DNA of 64,000 bases from Anthopleura xanthogrammica (GCA_964019055.1 OZ025208.1:3918453-3982452); one strand, 5' to 3'. Shown: positions 39,839-50,512, numbered from the stretch's first letter. Program-made: numbers and translations. Notes: a model not told the origin generated them from the sequence alone.

Positions 39839-42800
39839 TCATGAAAATACCTCTTGAGATAAAAACACGACGTTTTGGCGAAAAAAAATGGGGTTTTGGC
39901 TGAGAAAAGGTGCTTTTTGGTCAAAAAAACTGTTTTTTGCTGACAAAATTTGAAATTTGCTGAGAATTTTCTTTGGCTCAAAACACGACGTTTTCACTGC
40001 TAAACGCACATTTTGGCCGAGGAAAGCACATTTTCGGTGTCCAAAACACTGTTTTGCTGGAAAAAAAAGCTTTTTAGCCCAAAAAACTGAAAAATGGCCA
40101 TTTTGGCTCTCAAAACCAGGTTTTTCGCTGACGGCGTGCCCTGTTTGCTGAAACCCCCACTTTTTGCTCATGAAAATACCTCTTGAGATAAAAACACGAC
40201 GTTTTGGCGAAAAAAATGGGGTTTTGGCTGGGAAAAGGTGCTTTTTGGTCAAAAAAACTGTTTTTTGCTGACAAAATTTGAAATTTGCTGAGAATTTTCT
40301 TTGGCTCAAAACACGACGTTTTCACTGCTAAACGCACATTTTGGCCGAGGAAAGCACATTTTCGGTGTCCAAAACACTGTTTTGCTGGAAAAAAAAGCTT
40401 TTTAGCCCAAAAAACTGAAAAATGGCCATTTTGGCTCTCAAAACCAGGTTTTTCGCTGACGGCGTGCCCTGTTTGCTGAAACCCCCACTTTTTGCTCATG
40501 AAAATACCTCTTGAGATAAAAACACGACGTTTTGGCGAAAAAAAATGGGGTTTTGGCTGAGAAAAGGTGCTTTTTGGTCAAAAAAACTGTTTTTTGCTGA
40601 CAAAATTTGAAATTTGCTGAGAATTTTCTTTGGCTCAAAACACGACGTTTTCACTGCTAAACGCACATTTTGGCCGAGGAAAGCACATTTTCGGTGTCCA
40701 AAACACTGTTTTGCTGGAAAAAAAAGCTTTTTAGCCCAAAAAACTGAAAAATGGCCATTTTGGCTCTCAAAACCAGGTTTTTCGCTGACGGCGTGCCCTG
40801 TTTGCTGAAACCCCCACTTTTTGCTCATGAAAATACCTCTTGAGATAAAAACACGACGTTTTGGCGAAAAAAATGGGGTTTTGGCTGGGAAAAGGTGCTT
40901 TTTGGTCAAAAAAACTGTTTTTTGCTGACAAAATTTGAAATTTGCTGAGAATTTTCTTTGGCTCAAAACACGACGTTTTCACTGCTAAACGCACATTTTG
41001 GCCGAGGAAAGCACATTTTCGGTGTCCAAAACACTGTTTTGCTGGAAAAAAAAGCTTTTTAGCCCAAAAAACTGAAAAATGGCCATTTTGGCTCTCAAAA
41101 CCAGGTTTTTCGCTGACGGCGTGCCCTGTTTGCTGAAACCCCCACTTTTTGCTCATGAAAATACCTCTTGAGATAAAAACACGACGTTTTGGCGAAAAAA
41201 AATGGGGTTTTGGCTGAGAAAAGGTGCTTTTTGGTCAAAAAAACTGTTTTTTGCTGACAAAATTTGAAATTTGCTGAGAATTTTCTTTGGCTCAAAACAC
41301 GACGTTTTCACTGCTAAACGCACATTTTGGCCGAGGAAAGCACATTTTCGGTGTCCAAAACACTGTTTTGCTGGAAAAAAAAGCTTTTTAGCCCAAAAAA
41401 CTGAAAAATGGCCATTTTGGCTCTCAAAACCAGGTTTTTCGCTGACGGCGTGCCCTGTTTGCTGAAACCCCCACTTTTTGCTCATGAAAATACCTCTTGA
41501 GATAAAAACACGACGTTTTGGCGAAAAAAATGGGGTTTTGGCTGGGAAAAGGTGCTTTTTGGTCAAAAAAACTGTTTTTTGCTGACAAAATTTGAAATTT
41601 GCTGAGAATTTTCTTTGGCTCAAAACACGACGTTTTCACTGCTAAACGCACATTTTGGCCGAGGAAAGCACATTTTCGGTGTCCAAAACACTGTTTTGCT
41701 GGAAAAAAAAGCTTTTTAGCCCAAAAAACTGAAAAATGGCCATTTTGGCTCTCAAAACCAGGTTTTTCGCTGACGGCGTGCCCTGTTTGCTGAAACCCCC
41801 ACTTTTTGCTCATGAAAATACCTCTTGAGATAAAAACACGACGTTTTGGCGAAAAAAAATGGGGTTTTGGCTGAGAAAAGGTGCTTTTTGGTCAAAAAAA
41901 CTGTTTTTTGCTGACAAAATTTGAAATTTGCTGAGAATTTTCTTTGGCTCAAAACACGACGTTTTCACTGCTAAACGCACATTTTGGCCGAGGAAAGCAC
42001 ATTTTCGGTGTCCAAAACACTGTTTTGCTGGAAAAAAAAGCTTTTTAGCCCAAAAAACTGAAAAATGGCCATTTTGGCTCTCAAAACCAGGTTTTTCGCT
42101 GACGGCGTGCCCTGTTTGCTGAAACCCCCACTTTTTGCTCATGAAAATACCTCTTGAGATAAAAACACGACGTTTTGGCGAAAAAAAATGGGGTTTTGGC
42201 TGAGAAAAGGTGCTTTTTGGTCAAAAAAACTGTTTTTTGCTGACAAAATTTGAAATTTGCTGAGAATTTTCTTTGGCTCAAAACACGACGTTTTCACTGC
42301 TAAACGCACATTTTGGCCGAGGAAAGCACATTTTCGGTGTCCAAAACACTGTTTTGCTGGAAAAAAAAGCTTTTTAGCCCAAAAAACTGAAAAATGGCCA
42401 TTTTGGCTCTCAAAACCAGGTTTTTCGCTGACGGCGTGCCCTGTTTGCTGAAACCCCCACTTTTTGCTCATGAAAATACCTCTTGAGATAAAAACACGAC
42501 GTTTTGGCGAAAAAAAATGGGGTTTTGGCTGAGAAAAGGTGCTTTTTGGTCAAAAAAACTGTTTTTTGCTGACAAAATTTGAAATTTGCTGAGAATTTTC
42601 TTTGGCTCAAAACACGACGTTTTCACTGCTAAACGCACATTTTGGCCGAGGAAAGCACATTTTCGGTGTCCAAAACACTGTTTTGCTGGAAAAAAAAGCT
42701 TTTTAGCCCAAAAAACTGAAAAATGGCCATTTTGGCTCTCAAAACCAGGTTTTTCGCTGACGGCGTGCCCTGTTTGCTGAAACCCCCACTTTTTGCTCAT

Positions 42801-44742
42801 GAAAATACCTCTTGAGATAAAAACACGACGTTTTGGCGAAAAAAAATGGGGTTTTGGCTGAGAAAAGGTGCTTTTTGGTCAAAAAAACTGTTTTTTGCTG
42901 ACAAAATTTGAAATTTGCTGAGAATTTTCTTTGGCTCAAAACACGACGTTTTCACTGCTAAACGCACATTTTGGCCGAGGAAAGCACATTTTCGGTGTCC
43001 AAAACACTGTTTTGCTGGAAAAAAAAGCTTTTTAGCCCAAAAAACTGAAAAATGGCCATTTTGGCTCTCAAAACCAGGTTTTTCGCTGACGGCGTGCCCT
43101 GTTTGCTGAAACCCCCACTTTTTGCTCATGAAAATACCTCTTGAGATAAAAACACGACGTTTTGGCGAAAAAAAATGGGGTTTTGGCTGAGAAAAGGTGC
43201 TTTTTGGTCAAAAAAACTGTTTTTTGCTGACAAAATTTGAAATTTGCTGAGAATTTTCTTTGGCTCAAAACACGACGTTTTCACTGCTAAACGCACATTT
43301 TGGCCGAGGAAAGCACATTTTCGGTGTCCAAAACACTGTTTTGCTGGAAAAAAAAGCTTTTTAGCCCAAAAAACTGAAAAATGGCCATTTTGGCTCTCAA
43401 AACCAGGTTTTTCGCTGACGGCGTGCCCTGTTTGCTGAAACCCCCACTTTTTGCTCATGAAAATACCTCTTGAGATAAAAACACGACGTTTTGGCGAAAA
43501 AAAATGGGGTTTTGGCTGAGAAAAGGTGCTTTTTGGTCAAAAAAACTGTTTTTTGCTGACAAAATTTGAAATTTGCTGAGAATTTTCTTTGGCTCAAAAC
43601 ACGACGTTTTCACTGCTAAACGCACATTTTGGCCGAGGAAAGCACATTTTCGGTGTCCAAAACACTGTTTTGCTGGAAAAAAAAGCTTTTTAGCCCAAAA
43701 AACTGAAAAATGGCCATTTTGGCTCTCAAAACCAGGTTTTTCGCTGACGGCGTGCCCTGTTTGCTGAAACCCCCACTTTTTGCTCATGAAAATACCTCTT
43801 GAGATAAAAACACGACGTTTTGGCGAAAAAAATGGGGTTTTGGCTGGGAAAAGGTGCTTTTTGGTCAAAAAAACTGTTTTTTGCTGACAAAATTTGAAAT
43901 TTGCTGAGAATTTTCTTTGGCTCAAAACACGACGTTTTCACTGCTAAACGCACATTTTGGCCGAGGAAAGCACATTTTCGGTGTCCAAAACACTGTTTTG
44001 CTGGAAAAAAAAGCTTTTTAGCCCAAAAAACTGAAAAATGGCCATTTTGGCTCTCAAAACCAGGTTTTTCGCTGACGGCGTGCCCTGTTTGCTGAAACCC
44101 CCACTTTTTGCTCATGAAAATACCTCTTGAGATAAAAACACGACGTTTTGGCGAAAAAAAATGGGGTTTTGGCTGAGAAAAGGTGCTTTTTGGTCAAAAA
44201 AACTGTTTTTTGCTGACAAAATTTGAAATTTGCTGAGAATTTTCTTTGGCTCAAAACACGACGTTTTCACTGCTAAACGCACATTTTGGCCGAGGAAAGC
44301 ACATTTTCGGTGTCCAAAACACTGTTTTGCTGGAAAAAAAAGCTTTTTAGCCCAAAAAACTGAAAAATGGCCATTTTGGCTCTCAAAACCAGGTTTTTCG
44401 CTGACGGCGTGCCCTGTTTGCTGAAACCCCCACTTTTTGCTCATGAAAATACCTCTTGAGATAAAAACACGACGTTTTGGCGAAAAAAATGGGGTTTTGG
44501 CTGGGAAAAGGTGCTTTTTGGTCAAAAAAACTGTTTTTTGCTGACAAAATTTGAAATTTGCTGAGAATTTTCTTTGGCTCAAAACACGACGTTTTCACTG
44601 CTAAACGCACATTTTGGCCGAGGAAAGCACATTTTCGGTGTCCAAAACACTGTTTTGCTGGAAAAAAAAGCTTTTTAGCCCAAAAAACTGAAAAATGGCC
44701 ATTTTGGCTCTCAAAACCAGGTTTTTCGCTGACGGCGTGCCC
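39839..44742. repeat. Dimeric (657-bp) higher-order repeat next to the transposon
   Basis: A paired variant, a seven-A run before TGGGG together with GGCTGGGAAAAGG (instead of GGCTGAGAAAAGG), occurs at about 40208, 40865 and 41522, and again at about 43823 and 44480. Within each group the spacing is 657 bp (329 + 328). The last copy is the monomer into which the transposon inserted, so the block was formed around the insertion monomer. Confidence 0.8.
44740..44742. other. Target-site duplication, left copy (CCC)
   Basis: The satellite reads GGCGTG-CCC-TGTTTG. At the left junction GGCGTG-CCC is followed by the element's CACGGCGGG. The CCC is repeated at 52133-52135, after which TGTTTGCTG resumes the monomer. 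A run of four Cs at the left junction leaves a one-base ambiguity that the right junction resolves. Confidence 0.85.
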
Positions 44743-44769
44743 CACGGCGGGCACGCGCGACCCGGAAAT
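44743..44769 (+). repeat. Left terminal inverted repeat (27 bp)
   Basis: The 27 bp starting CACGGCGGGCACGCGCG match the right end in reverse complement without mismatch; weaker similarity continues about 10 bp further (GGAA and TTTT blocks). It is CpG-rich in an AT-rich element, which suits a protein-binding end. It includes the octamer GGGCACGC (44749-44756), whose complement GCGTGCCC also occurs in the satellite target. Confidence 0.95.
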
Positions 44770-45209
44770 CGGAATTTTTGATCGCCGAGGTCGCCATATT
44801 GGCCGTTTTGAATTTCTAGGAGACTGGTAACGAATTACCGAACTCCAATAACGTCATACTTCGGAAGCAATTCTAGGCGATCGTGGTTTTCCGAAAAGAA
44901 ATCGATTGTTTGAATGAGATTCGACAGTGAAAGACCTTTGTTTTGATACCAAAGATATTCGTAGTTTTGGCGCGGAAACTTGTCAAATTTCTTGGTGAAC
45001 GTGTCGTGTGTCTACTTTTTTCGCGCATTCTAACGTGATATACATTTTAAGCCTTGGGAAAATTTTTTACCCAACAGCTAAACAACACTATTAAGTTATT
45101 GTTTGGAGAGATTTAGATTCAAACAAGAATTTGTTGACTTTACTTTTTTGAAAACTTGCTCAGATTTCGCGCGAAGAGATTTTTCATTTACTACTTTAAA
45201 CGAGCAAAG
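44770..45209. other. Left subterminal region / 5' leader of gene A
   Basis: This is 440 bp between the inverted repeat and the first ATG of the plus-strand gene. It should contain the promoter and 5' UTR, but I see no clear TATA box or subterminal repeat. A 90-codon satellite-derived ORF reads through the junction to 44830 and is fortuitous. Confidence 0.4.
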
Positions 45210-48200
45210 ATGCCAAGATTTGATCTGGCAAGCTTTAACAAGAGAAAGAAGGGGCTACGTGAACAGATGATCAACAAAACAAGAGCTATCCAATCGGTAG
45301 AGCAAGATATTCGTGATGTAAATAACACACTAAAGAGGAAAAGAGAAGAACTAGGTAATACGATCCACAAGTGCCAAAGACTAGACGAAAAGGTAAGAAG
45401 ACATTTTTTTTTCTTTGTAAGGGATTTGTTTTGATAATGTGTTGTATTTTTTCTTAACATATTTATCATTTGTTGATTGCTAATTTCGCTCAAGTACAGG
45501 CCCAGCTTCTGTAAGTTCAGTCAGCCGTAGGAAGAAATATTCACTAAAATATAGGTTAAAAAGAACTCCATTAGTTTTATAAGTTGTCATAGTTGTTTTA
45601 TCTTTGTTTATGACTTGTCAATGAGTCTTAAATTTACTAAGTAACACATTTTATTATATGCCAACTAGACACGCACGCTTGTGCAGCGTTCATAGGTTCA
45701 GTTGTTCACAGCAATCAGCAATCCACTGATATCTTGATGGTCAGAATTCCTTTATTATTAGTTCAAATATGAAATTTCTTATTTTTTACTGTATAAAAAT
45801 CTGTAAAATTAATAAAAAGGAAAAAAATATTTTACCTAAGCTTAGCTATATGTATGTACAATTTATTAAGTCTTATGTATCAAAGCATAGTGTTGAAATG
45901 CAAGTGTTTATGTGAATTATGATAAATTTCTTATTATTCTAGGGAGTCAGAGTATCATGTGTATAATTGGTTTATGTAAATAATAATTAATATATTGAGT
46001 GTTAACACTCTACTATAATTATGTGATGTACTGTATTTGTAGGTTGGTAAGGTAGTGCAGGAAGTTGAGGAACTTAGTAGTATAGAAAAAGAGCTAGGAA
46101 AGGAATCTTGTATTAGTCCATTTAAAAGAAGAACACCAACCTCAGATAAGATTAGTGATAGAGTGGCTAGAAAAAGGAGGAGTGAGACTATGCAGGTACA
46201 TTGACATTGAATTTGGATAAAACTAAATGTATGTTGATAGGCAGTAAATTATCATTATTATGGCATTTTAATTGAATTTCTTTCTTTCAATGTTCTTACA
46301 ACACAATGGGTTTTATTATTATCATTATTATTATTATTAGGTAGCATTGAAAATCCATGGTGGAACACACGAGGCAGCAGAAACAGGGCTCATCGATACT
46401 GTAGTCAAGAAGTGCAGACCAAATCAAATAGTAAAGAAGATAACCAGCAACAAGGCCTTCATGAAGGAAATCAACAGACGCAGAAAGAAGAAGACTAAAG
46501 ATTATGAAAAATCAGAAGAAAATAGAATAAGAAGTGTAGCCGTATATTATAGTGGAGGGGTCATGGGAAAAAGAAAATACCGTAAGGTTTATAGGGAATT
46601 GTCATATAAGAGTAATGGTAATGGTAAACAGAACATAGCCTTATCTGTTGATGGTTGTTCATTTCCTAAACTCTTTCCTTACCACAGGTTGATGCCATAT
46701 ATTAAACAGATACCTATAGGTAAAGTATACAGTGTGTATGATTCTCTATGTGAAGATATGGATGATAAGGTTCATGGTTGCTACAGGGATCTGAAAGAAA
46801 CCCTTCTCACACTTGCACAGTATTATTTAAATAACAACAATCTGTATGATTTAAAATGGTTTGAAAATAAGCCATATAAATTTCATGTGTCCCTAGGTGG
46901 AGATGGTGCCCCTTGTGGGAAGGATGACACTGCATGTGCTTGGCTAGTGGGAATCCTAAACATAGGCAGAGGTGTACTCAGCTCAAGTGAGAATTATCTA
47001 CTCTTTGGTGCTAACTGCAGTGAGGACAGCACACCAGTTAGGGCCTACCTAAAAAGACTATGCAAGGAGATCACTGAAGTTGAGAAAGGGGAATACATTT
47101 TAAATCATAATAACAAACCTGTTAAAGCTACATTTGCTATTACTGAACTCCCCAATGATATGAAAATGCTTGCATTTATCAGTGGGGAGCTCAGTAATAG
47201 TGCAAAATACTTTTCTTCATTTGCAGATGTGACCAAAGAAAACGGTACCAACTTAAATGGCACATATGGAAAGGAATCTGAAAACACCTGGCATCCTTGG
47301 GTTTATAAAGATAGGTTAAAAGTTGTAAAACAAGTTGAAGAACTGAAGCAGAAATCATCGAAAGTCAAACTAGCAAATGCAACAAAAAGAACAAAGATTA
47401 CAACCTTTATTTCAAAATGTCAAAGTAGACAAGAATTCACACCACCACTTGGAAATTTGATAGACAGAATTCACGTAGAACCATTGCATTTAAAAAACAA
47501 CCTATGTGCACTGCTCCACAGGCATCTTTTAGAAATAATCTTTAAGCTTTCTAACCTTGGTCAATTTGCTTCCTTTTCTCAGATTTCATCCAAATCAGTG
47601 TTAGCACAGTACATTGAAACCATGCGTGTGAACTGCAATTTGTCAAGGCTGGCCAAACGAATTATCAAATGGTTCAATGACACAAGAACTAATCAAAAAA
47701 TGTTTGATTACCGGTTCACAGGTAAGGATTCACGCATGTTTGTTCATAACTTCATGTTCTTAATTGCATCTGTAGACACCTCTGCTAGAAGAGATCTGAA
47801 GAGTGACCCAATAGCAAGGCAGCACCTTCATGCTTTAGCTTTTTTGTGTTTGGTCTTAAGAGATTGTATCTCATTGTTTAGTCGTGTTGAATTAACAAGT
47901 CAGGAGGTGAGTAAACTTGAAAAGTTATGCAAGACATTTTTCAGAATACATCAACTTGTGTTTGGTTTTCATCCCTCTGTTTGGACATTAGGGTTTGTTG
48001 TACCAGCCCATGCTAAAGACATGGTTATTGAGTATAAGATGGGTTTAGGTCTGAACTCGATGGAGGGGAGGGAGGCGAAGCATATTTCTATTGCAAGATA
48101 TGCTGGAAATACTAATTTTCAATTTAGATGGCAACAAATATTTATGCATGAGCACATTTCCCTCCTGTGGTTAAGAGAACGAGGTCATAACCTGAACCCC

Positions 48201-48470
48201 AAAGTCAACACATCTGGACTAAGTTACATTCCAAAGCGCTGTCAGAAGCCCAACTTTTGTTACTGTGGCTACAATAAGGAACCTGACGATAGCCATTGTA
48301 AATACTGCAGCCATAAAGAACGTGCTCTGTTAATTGAGAGTGACAAACAAGGTAAATTACTCAATAAATGTTAAATTATGATCATTTGGCCATTCATGCT
48401 TTCAGGCGAGTATAATCCAATTAATAGATATGAACCTGCAAGCAGTGAGGGCATTAATTCTGTGAAATAA
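45210..48470 (+). CDS. Gene A: putative transposase, spliced, about 803 aa
   Basis: Exons are 45210-45392, 46043-46195, 46341-48351 and 48406-48470. The first three join in phase 0 through clean sites (AAG/GTAAGA; TTTGTAG; CAG/GTACAT; TTATTAG). The fourth uses CAAG/GTAAAT and CTTTCAG, a 54-nt intron, and reads in frame to TAA; if it is retained the protein ends 24 nt later at 48374 (789 aa). ATG 45210 is the first in frame. Residues 15-85 look coiled-coil and are followed by basic clusters. The core (about 200-730) has the blocks SLGGDGAP (D300), LPNDMKM (D385) and DRIHVEPLHLKNN (E492), candidates for a D-D-E triad (inference). GREAKHI near 688 and RWQQIF...HEHISLLWLRE follow. A Cys/His cluster (C746, C752, C754, H764, C765, C768, H770) lies near the end. 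No named domain was recognised; the transposase role is inferred from being the largest gene inside intact inverted repeats. Confidence 0.8.
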
Positions 48471-48582
48471 AATTTAGCAGTCAAGGTGGAGTAGCCAAAT
48501 AGAAACAAAAGAAAACAATTAAATTAATTACTAGTAATTTGTATCAGTCTAATATATATTTCACAGGTTCAATGCCCTCACT
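48444..48582. repeat. 26-bp inverted repeat spanning the 3' end of gene A
   Basis: AGTGAGGGCATT...TGTGAAATA at 48444-48469 pairs with its reverse complement at 48557-48582 (23 of 26 positions), enclosing 87 bp. The left arm forms the last codons and stop of proposed exon 4. It could fold in the mRNA 3' end or be the relic of a small element. No target duplication is obvious. Confidence 0.55.
48466..48471 (+). promoter_or_regulatory. AATAAA polyadenylation signal of gene A
   Basis: AATAAA overlaps the TAA of the proposed last exon (48468-48470). It is the first such hexamer after the coding part, which suits a very short 3' UTR. Confidence 0.4.
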
Positions 48583-48827
48583 CTATCTAAGAAGTACAAT
48601 GGCATTTTTTTATTGTTGACTAATTTTGTGTCTTTGCACTTAGTAGGATTGTAAAAAGTTTTGTGTTTATTATTGATGATTACATTTTCAATTCAACCAT
48701 CAATCAAATTTTCAAGGTCTTAAAATTGTGACATATGTTTACATATAAAAAGTACTTTCAAACTACTTGAGGGTAATTTAACTTTTAATGGAAAGCAATA
48801 GTGAATAAGGCCATGTTCTGTCTACCA

Positions 48828-48876
48828 CCTAATTAGATTAATTAGATTAATTAATTAATTAAACTAATTAGACTAG
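48828..48876. repeat. AT-rich simple repeat (ATTAGATTAATT type)
   Basis: This is a run of overlapping CTAATTAGATTAATTAG and ATTAATTAATT units just before the minisatellite. No function is indicated. Confidence 0.6.
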
Positions 48877-48880
48877 CTAT

Positions 48881-49386
48881 GCTACTGCACACAACAAACT
48901 GTAATGATTACATAATGAGTGCTACTGCACATGTTGGAAATTAACAACAAACTGTAATGATTACATAATGAGTGCTACTGCACATGTTGGAAATTAACAA
49001 CAAACTGTAATGATTACATAATGAGTGCTACTGCACACGTTGGAAATTAACAACAAACTGTAATGATTATATAATGAGTGCTACTGCACATGTTGGAAAT
49101 TAACAACAAACTGTAATGATAAGAGCGGTTTTAATATGACTGTGAATAGGACAGGCCATGCCGTGACCGTATCACTAGTTTCTATAAAAAACGTTTGAAT
49201 TGCCTGCTGTATTCGTGCCGTATGGTAACCGTACCATTTTCACAGTCATACAAATTAAATCTGCCCTATATAATATGTGCTACTGCACATGCTAGAAATT
49301 AACAAACTGTAATGGTTACATAATGAGTGCTACTGCACATGTTGGAAAATAACAAACTGTAATGATTACATAATGAGTGCTACTGC
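48881..49386. repeat. Minisatellite 1: 53/50-bp units
   Basis: The unit starts GCTACTGCACATGTTGG and ends TGATTACATAATGAGT. Starts are at 48881 (short unit), 48921, 48974, 49027 and 49080 (53-bp period), then after an inserted MITE at 49279, 49329 and 49379 (50-bp period). It lies in the intergenic centre of the transposon, downstream of both genes. Confidence 0.9.
49122..49267. mobile_element. 146-bp MITE inserted in minisatellite 1
   Basis: The ends AGAGCGG-TTTTAAT...TGACTGTGAA and its imperfect complement TTCACAGTCATA...CTGCCCT form roughly 25-29-bp terminal inverted repeats. ATA flanks both sides (49119-49121 and 49268-49270), a possible 3-bp duplication. The minisatellite continues on each side. 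It has no coding capacity, so it would move using proteins from elsewhere. A 3-bp AT-rich duplication would suit a Harbinger-type MITE, but the ends alone do not settle the family. Confidence 0.65.
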
Positions 49387-49918
49387 ACATGATATAATCA
49401 CTGATATATACTAGCGTGCTACTGCACATGTTGGAAAATAACAAACTGTAATGATAACCATTGTGAACTACTACACATGATATAATCACTGATATATACT
49501 AGCGTGCTACTGCACATGTTGGAAAATAACAAACTGTAATGATATCTAATGAGTTTTTACACATGTCATAATCACTGATATATACTAGCGTGCTACTGCA
49601 CGTGTTGGAAAATAACAAACTGTAATGATAACTACAGTGGAACCCGGTTAATACGGCCACCAAAGAGACATGTCAAAGTGGCCGTATTAGCCGGGTTTCC
49701 GTATTAAGCGGGCAAATTTAATAGAAAATGTGTTTTGTTTGGGCCTATGAAACTGTCCATAATAGCCGGGTGGCCGTATTAAGCGGGTAGCTGTAGAGCG
49801 GGGTTCCACTGTATTGTGAACTACTACACATGTTATAATGACTGATATATACTAGCGTGCTACTGCACATGTTGGAAAATAACAAGCTGTAATGATATCT
49901 AATGAGTTTTTACACATG
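49387..49918. repeat. Minisatellite 2: 86-88-bp units containing the minisatellite-1 core
   Basis: Each unit has CACTGATATATACTAGCGT followed by GCTACTGCAC(A/G)TGTTGG. Core starts are at 49418, 49506, 49592 and 49859. The last interval is 88 bp after subtracting the nested pogo-like MITE and its TA. The unit evidently arose by adding about 35 bp to the shorter unit next door. Confidence 0.85.
49635..49811. mobile_element. 177-bp pogo/Tigger-like MITE in minisatellite 2
   Basis: The ends CAGTGGAACCC and GGGTTCCACTG are flanked by TA at 49633-49634 and 49812-49813. CAGT termini with a TA duplication are typical of pogo/Tigger elements of the Tc1-mariner group. Internal GGCCGTATTA(G/A)-CGGG motifs repeat several times in both orientations. 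The empty site is visible: sister units read GATAAC-CA-TTGTGAAC, and here GATAAC-TA-TTGTGAAC remains when the MITE is removed. It is non-coding. Confidence 0.85.
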
Positions 49919-50057
49919 TAAAAATAAGACAGAATAAAAGATACTTGCATGAACAAAATCTGTGGATGTTATTCTATTAACTTTCAGTAAGAATGCAAAA
50001 GCAATGAGTGGTGATTTAAATGAACCTGAGCACCACTTATTTTAGCCATATTCACAA
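49919..50057. other. Non-coding spacer in the transposon centre
   Basis: AT-rich; nothing recognised. The similar spacer at 50188-50490 is also without features that I can support. Confidence 0.4.
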
Positions 50058-50187
50058 TTTGTTTATAGAAAACTATGCTTAAATTCAAGAAGCATACTAC
50101 AGCATAATATTTGTGCTACTGAGTTGGACTGCTATTTTGCTGGAAATAAAAAAGGGATATATGGAACTTTTCCATAAATTGTTTTTA
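50058..50187 (+). pseudogene. Decayed inverted fragment of a gene-B-like exon
   Basis: Plus-strand pieces match the minus-strand coding sequence of gene B exon 2 in order: TTTATAGAA (50062-50070), ACTATGC, a 22-bp block at 50085-50106 (20/22), a 34-bp block at 50115-50148 (31/34, still encoding ATELDCYFAGN against ATEPDCYFAGN) and ATATGGAACTT-TCC (50159-50173). They correspond to gene B residues about 115-182 (50848-51051) with several deletions. It is therefore an old opposite-orientation partial copy of this gene or a relative, not expressible as a protein. Confidence 0.75.
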
Positions 50188-50490
50188 CCATAGTGATTCT
50201 ATTATGAAACCATCCCACAAAGGGTTACAGAATTTTAAGATACCCAAACAATTGAAAAAAAATACATGTGCTAGTGTAATCAGTATTGTGTTGCTTATTT
50301 ACACTGGTGCAAGCATTTTAGCTAAAAATACATATTTGGATAAGTTTTCTAATCTTGTCCTTTCAAAACAAATTATTTAAACCGATCTTTGTTGCCAACA
50401 ACTTTATTTTAATTTTGTTCTTTTTGGGACCGTCAATCAATGTAATGAGGCTGAGTTTGTTATAACACGTTCTGTTATTGGTTGATTTTT

Positions 50491-50512
50491 TTTATTTTTT
50501 ATTTATTTATTT
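50491..50512 (-). promoter_or_regulatory. Polyadenylation signal cluster for gene B
   Basis: Repeated TTTATT on the plus strand gives AATAAA-type signals on the minus strand about 130-150 bp beyond the gene B stop codon. Confidence 0.4.

Larger units (their letters stand above)
2007..44742. repeat. Satellite array, left block: about 130 tandem copies of a 329-bp monomer
   Basis: The same 329-bp unit repeats head to tail without interruption, all copies in one orientation and differing by only a few bases each. Landmarks in each monomer are TACCTCTTGAGATAAAAAC, the palindrome AAAATGGCCATTTT and GACGGCGTGCCCTG. Rare length variants exist: 327 bp (loss of TT at about 5637, making CTCGAG), 328 bp (shorter A-run, e.g. 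about 4350, 12758, 37253, 40213) and 330 bp (longer A-run, e.g. about 19661, 20648, 22294, 29531). The left edge is abrupt: unique DNA meets the monomer phase at about 2007-2011. Each monomer resolves into 16 T-run/A-run subunits of 16-30 bp that sum exactly to 329. Open reading frames in it are not genes. Confidence 0.98.

Noticed and set aside
2007..44742. CRISPR array
   Set aside because: There are no unique spacers between repeats; the whole 329-bp unit repeats, and the context is eukaryotic.
44558..44830. A 90-codon plus-strand frame crossing into the transposon
   Set aside because: It is the usual satellite frame continued by chance across the junction.
45191..45493. A 100-codon minus-strand frame opposite gene A exon 1
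   Set aside because: It is the antisense shadow of the coiled-coil exon and continues into its intron.
46347..48374. Gene A as a single 675-codon ORF starting at 46347
   Set aside because: Position 46347 is TTG, not ATG. The frame continues upstream to a clean acceptor at 46339-46340 and joins two earlier exons in phase.
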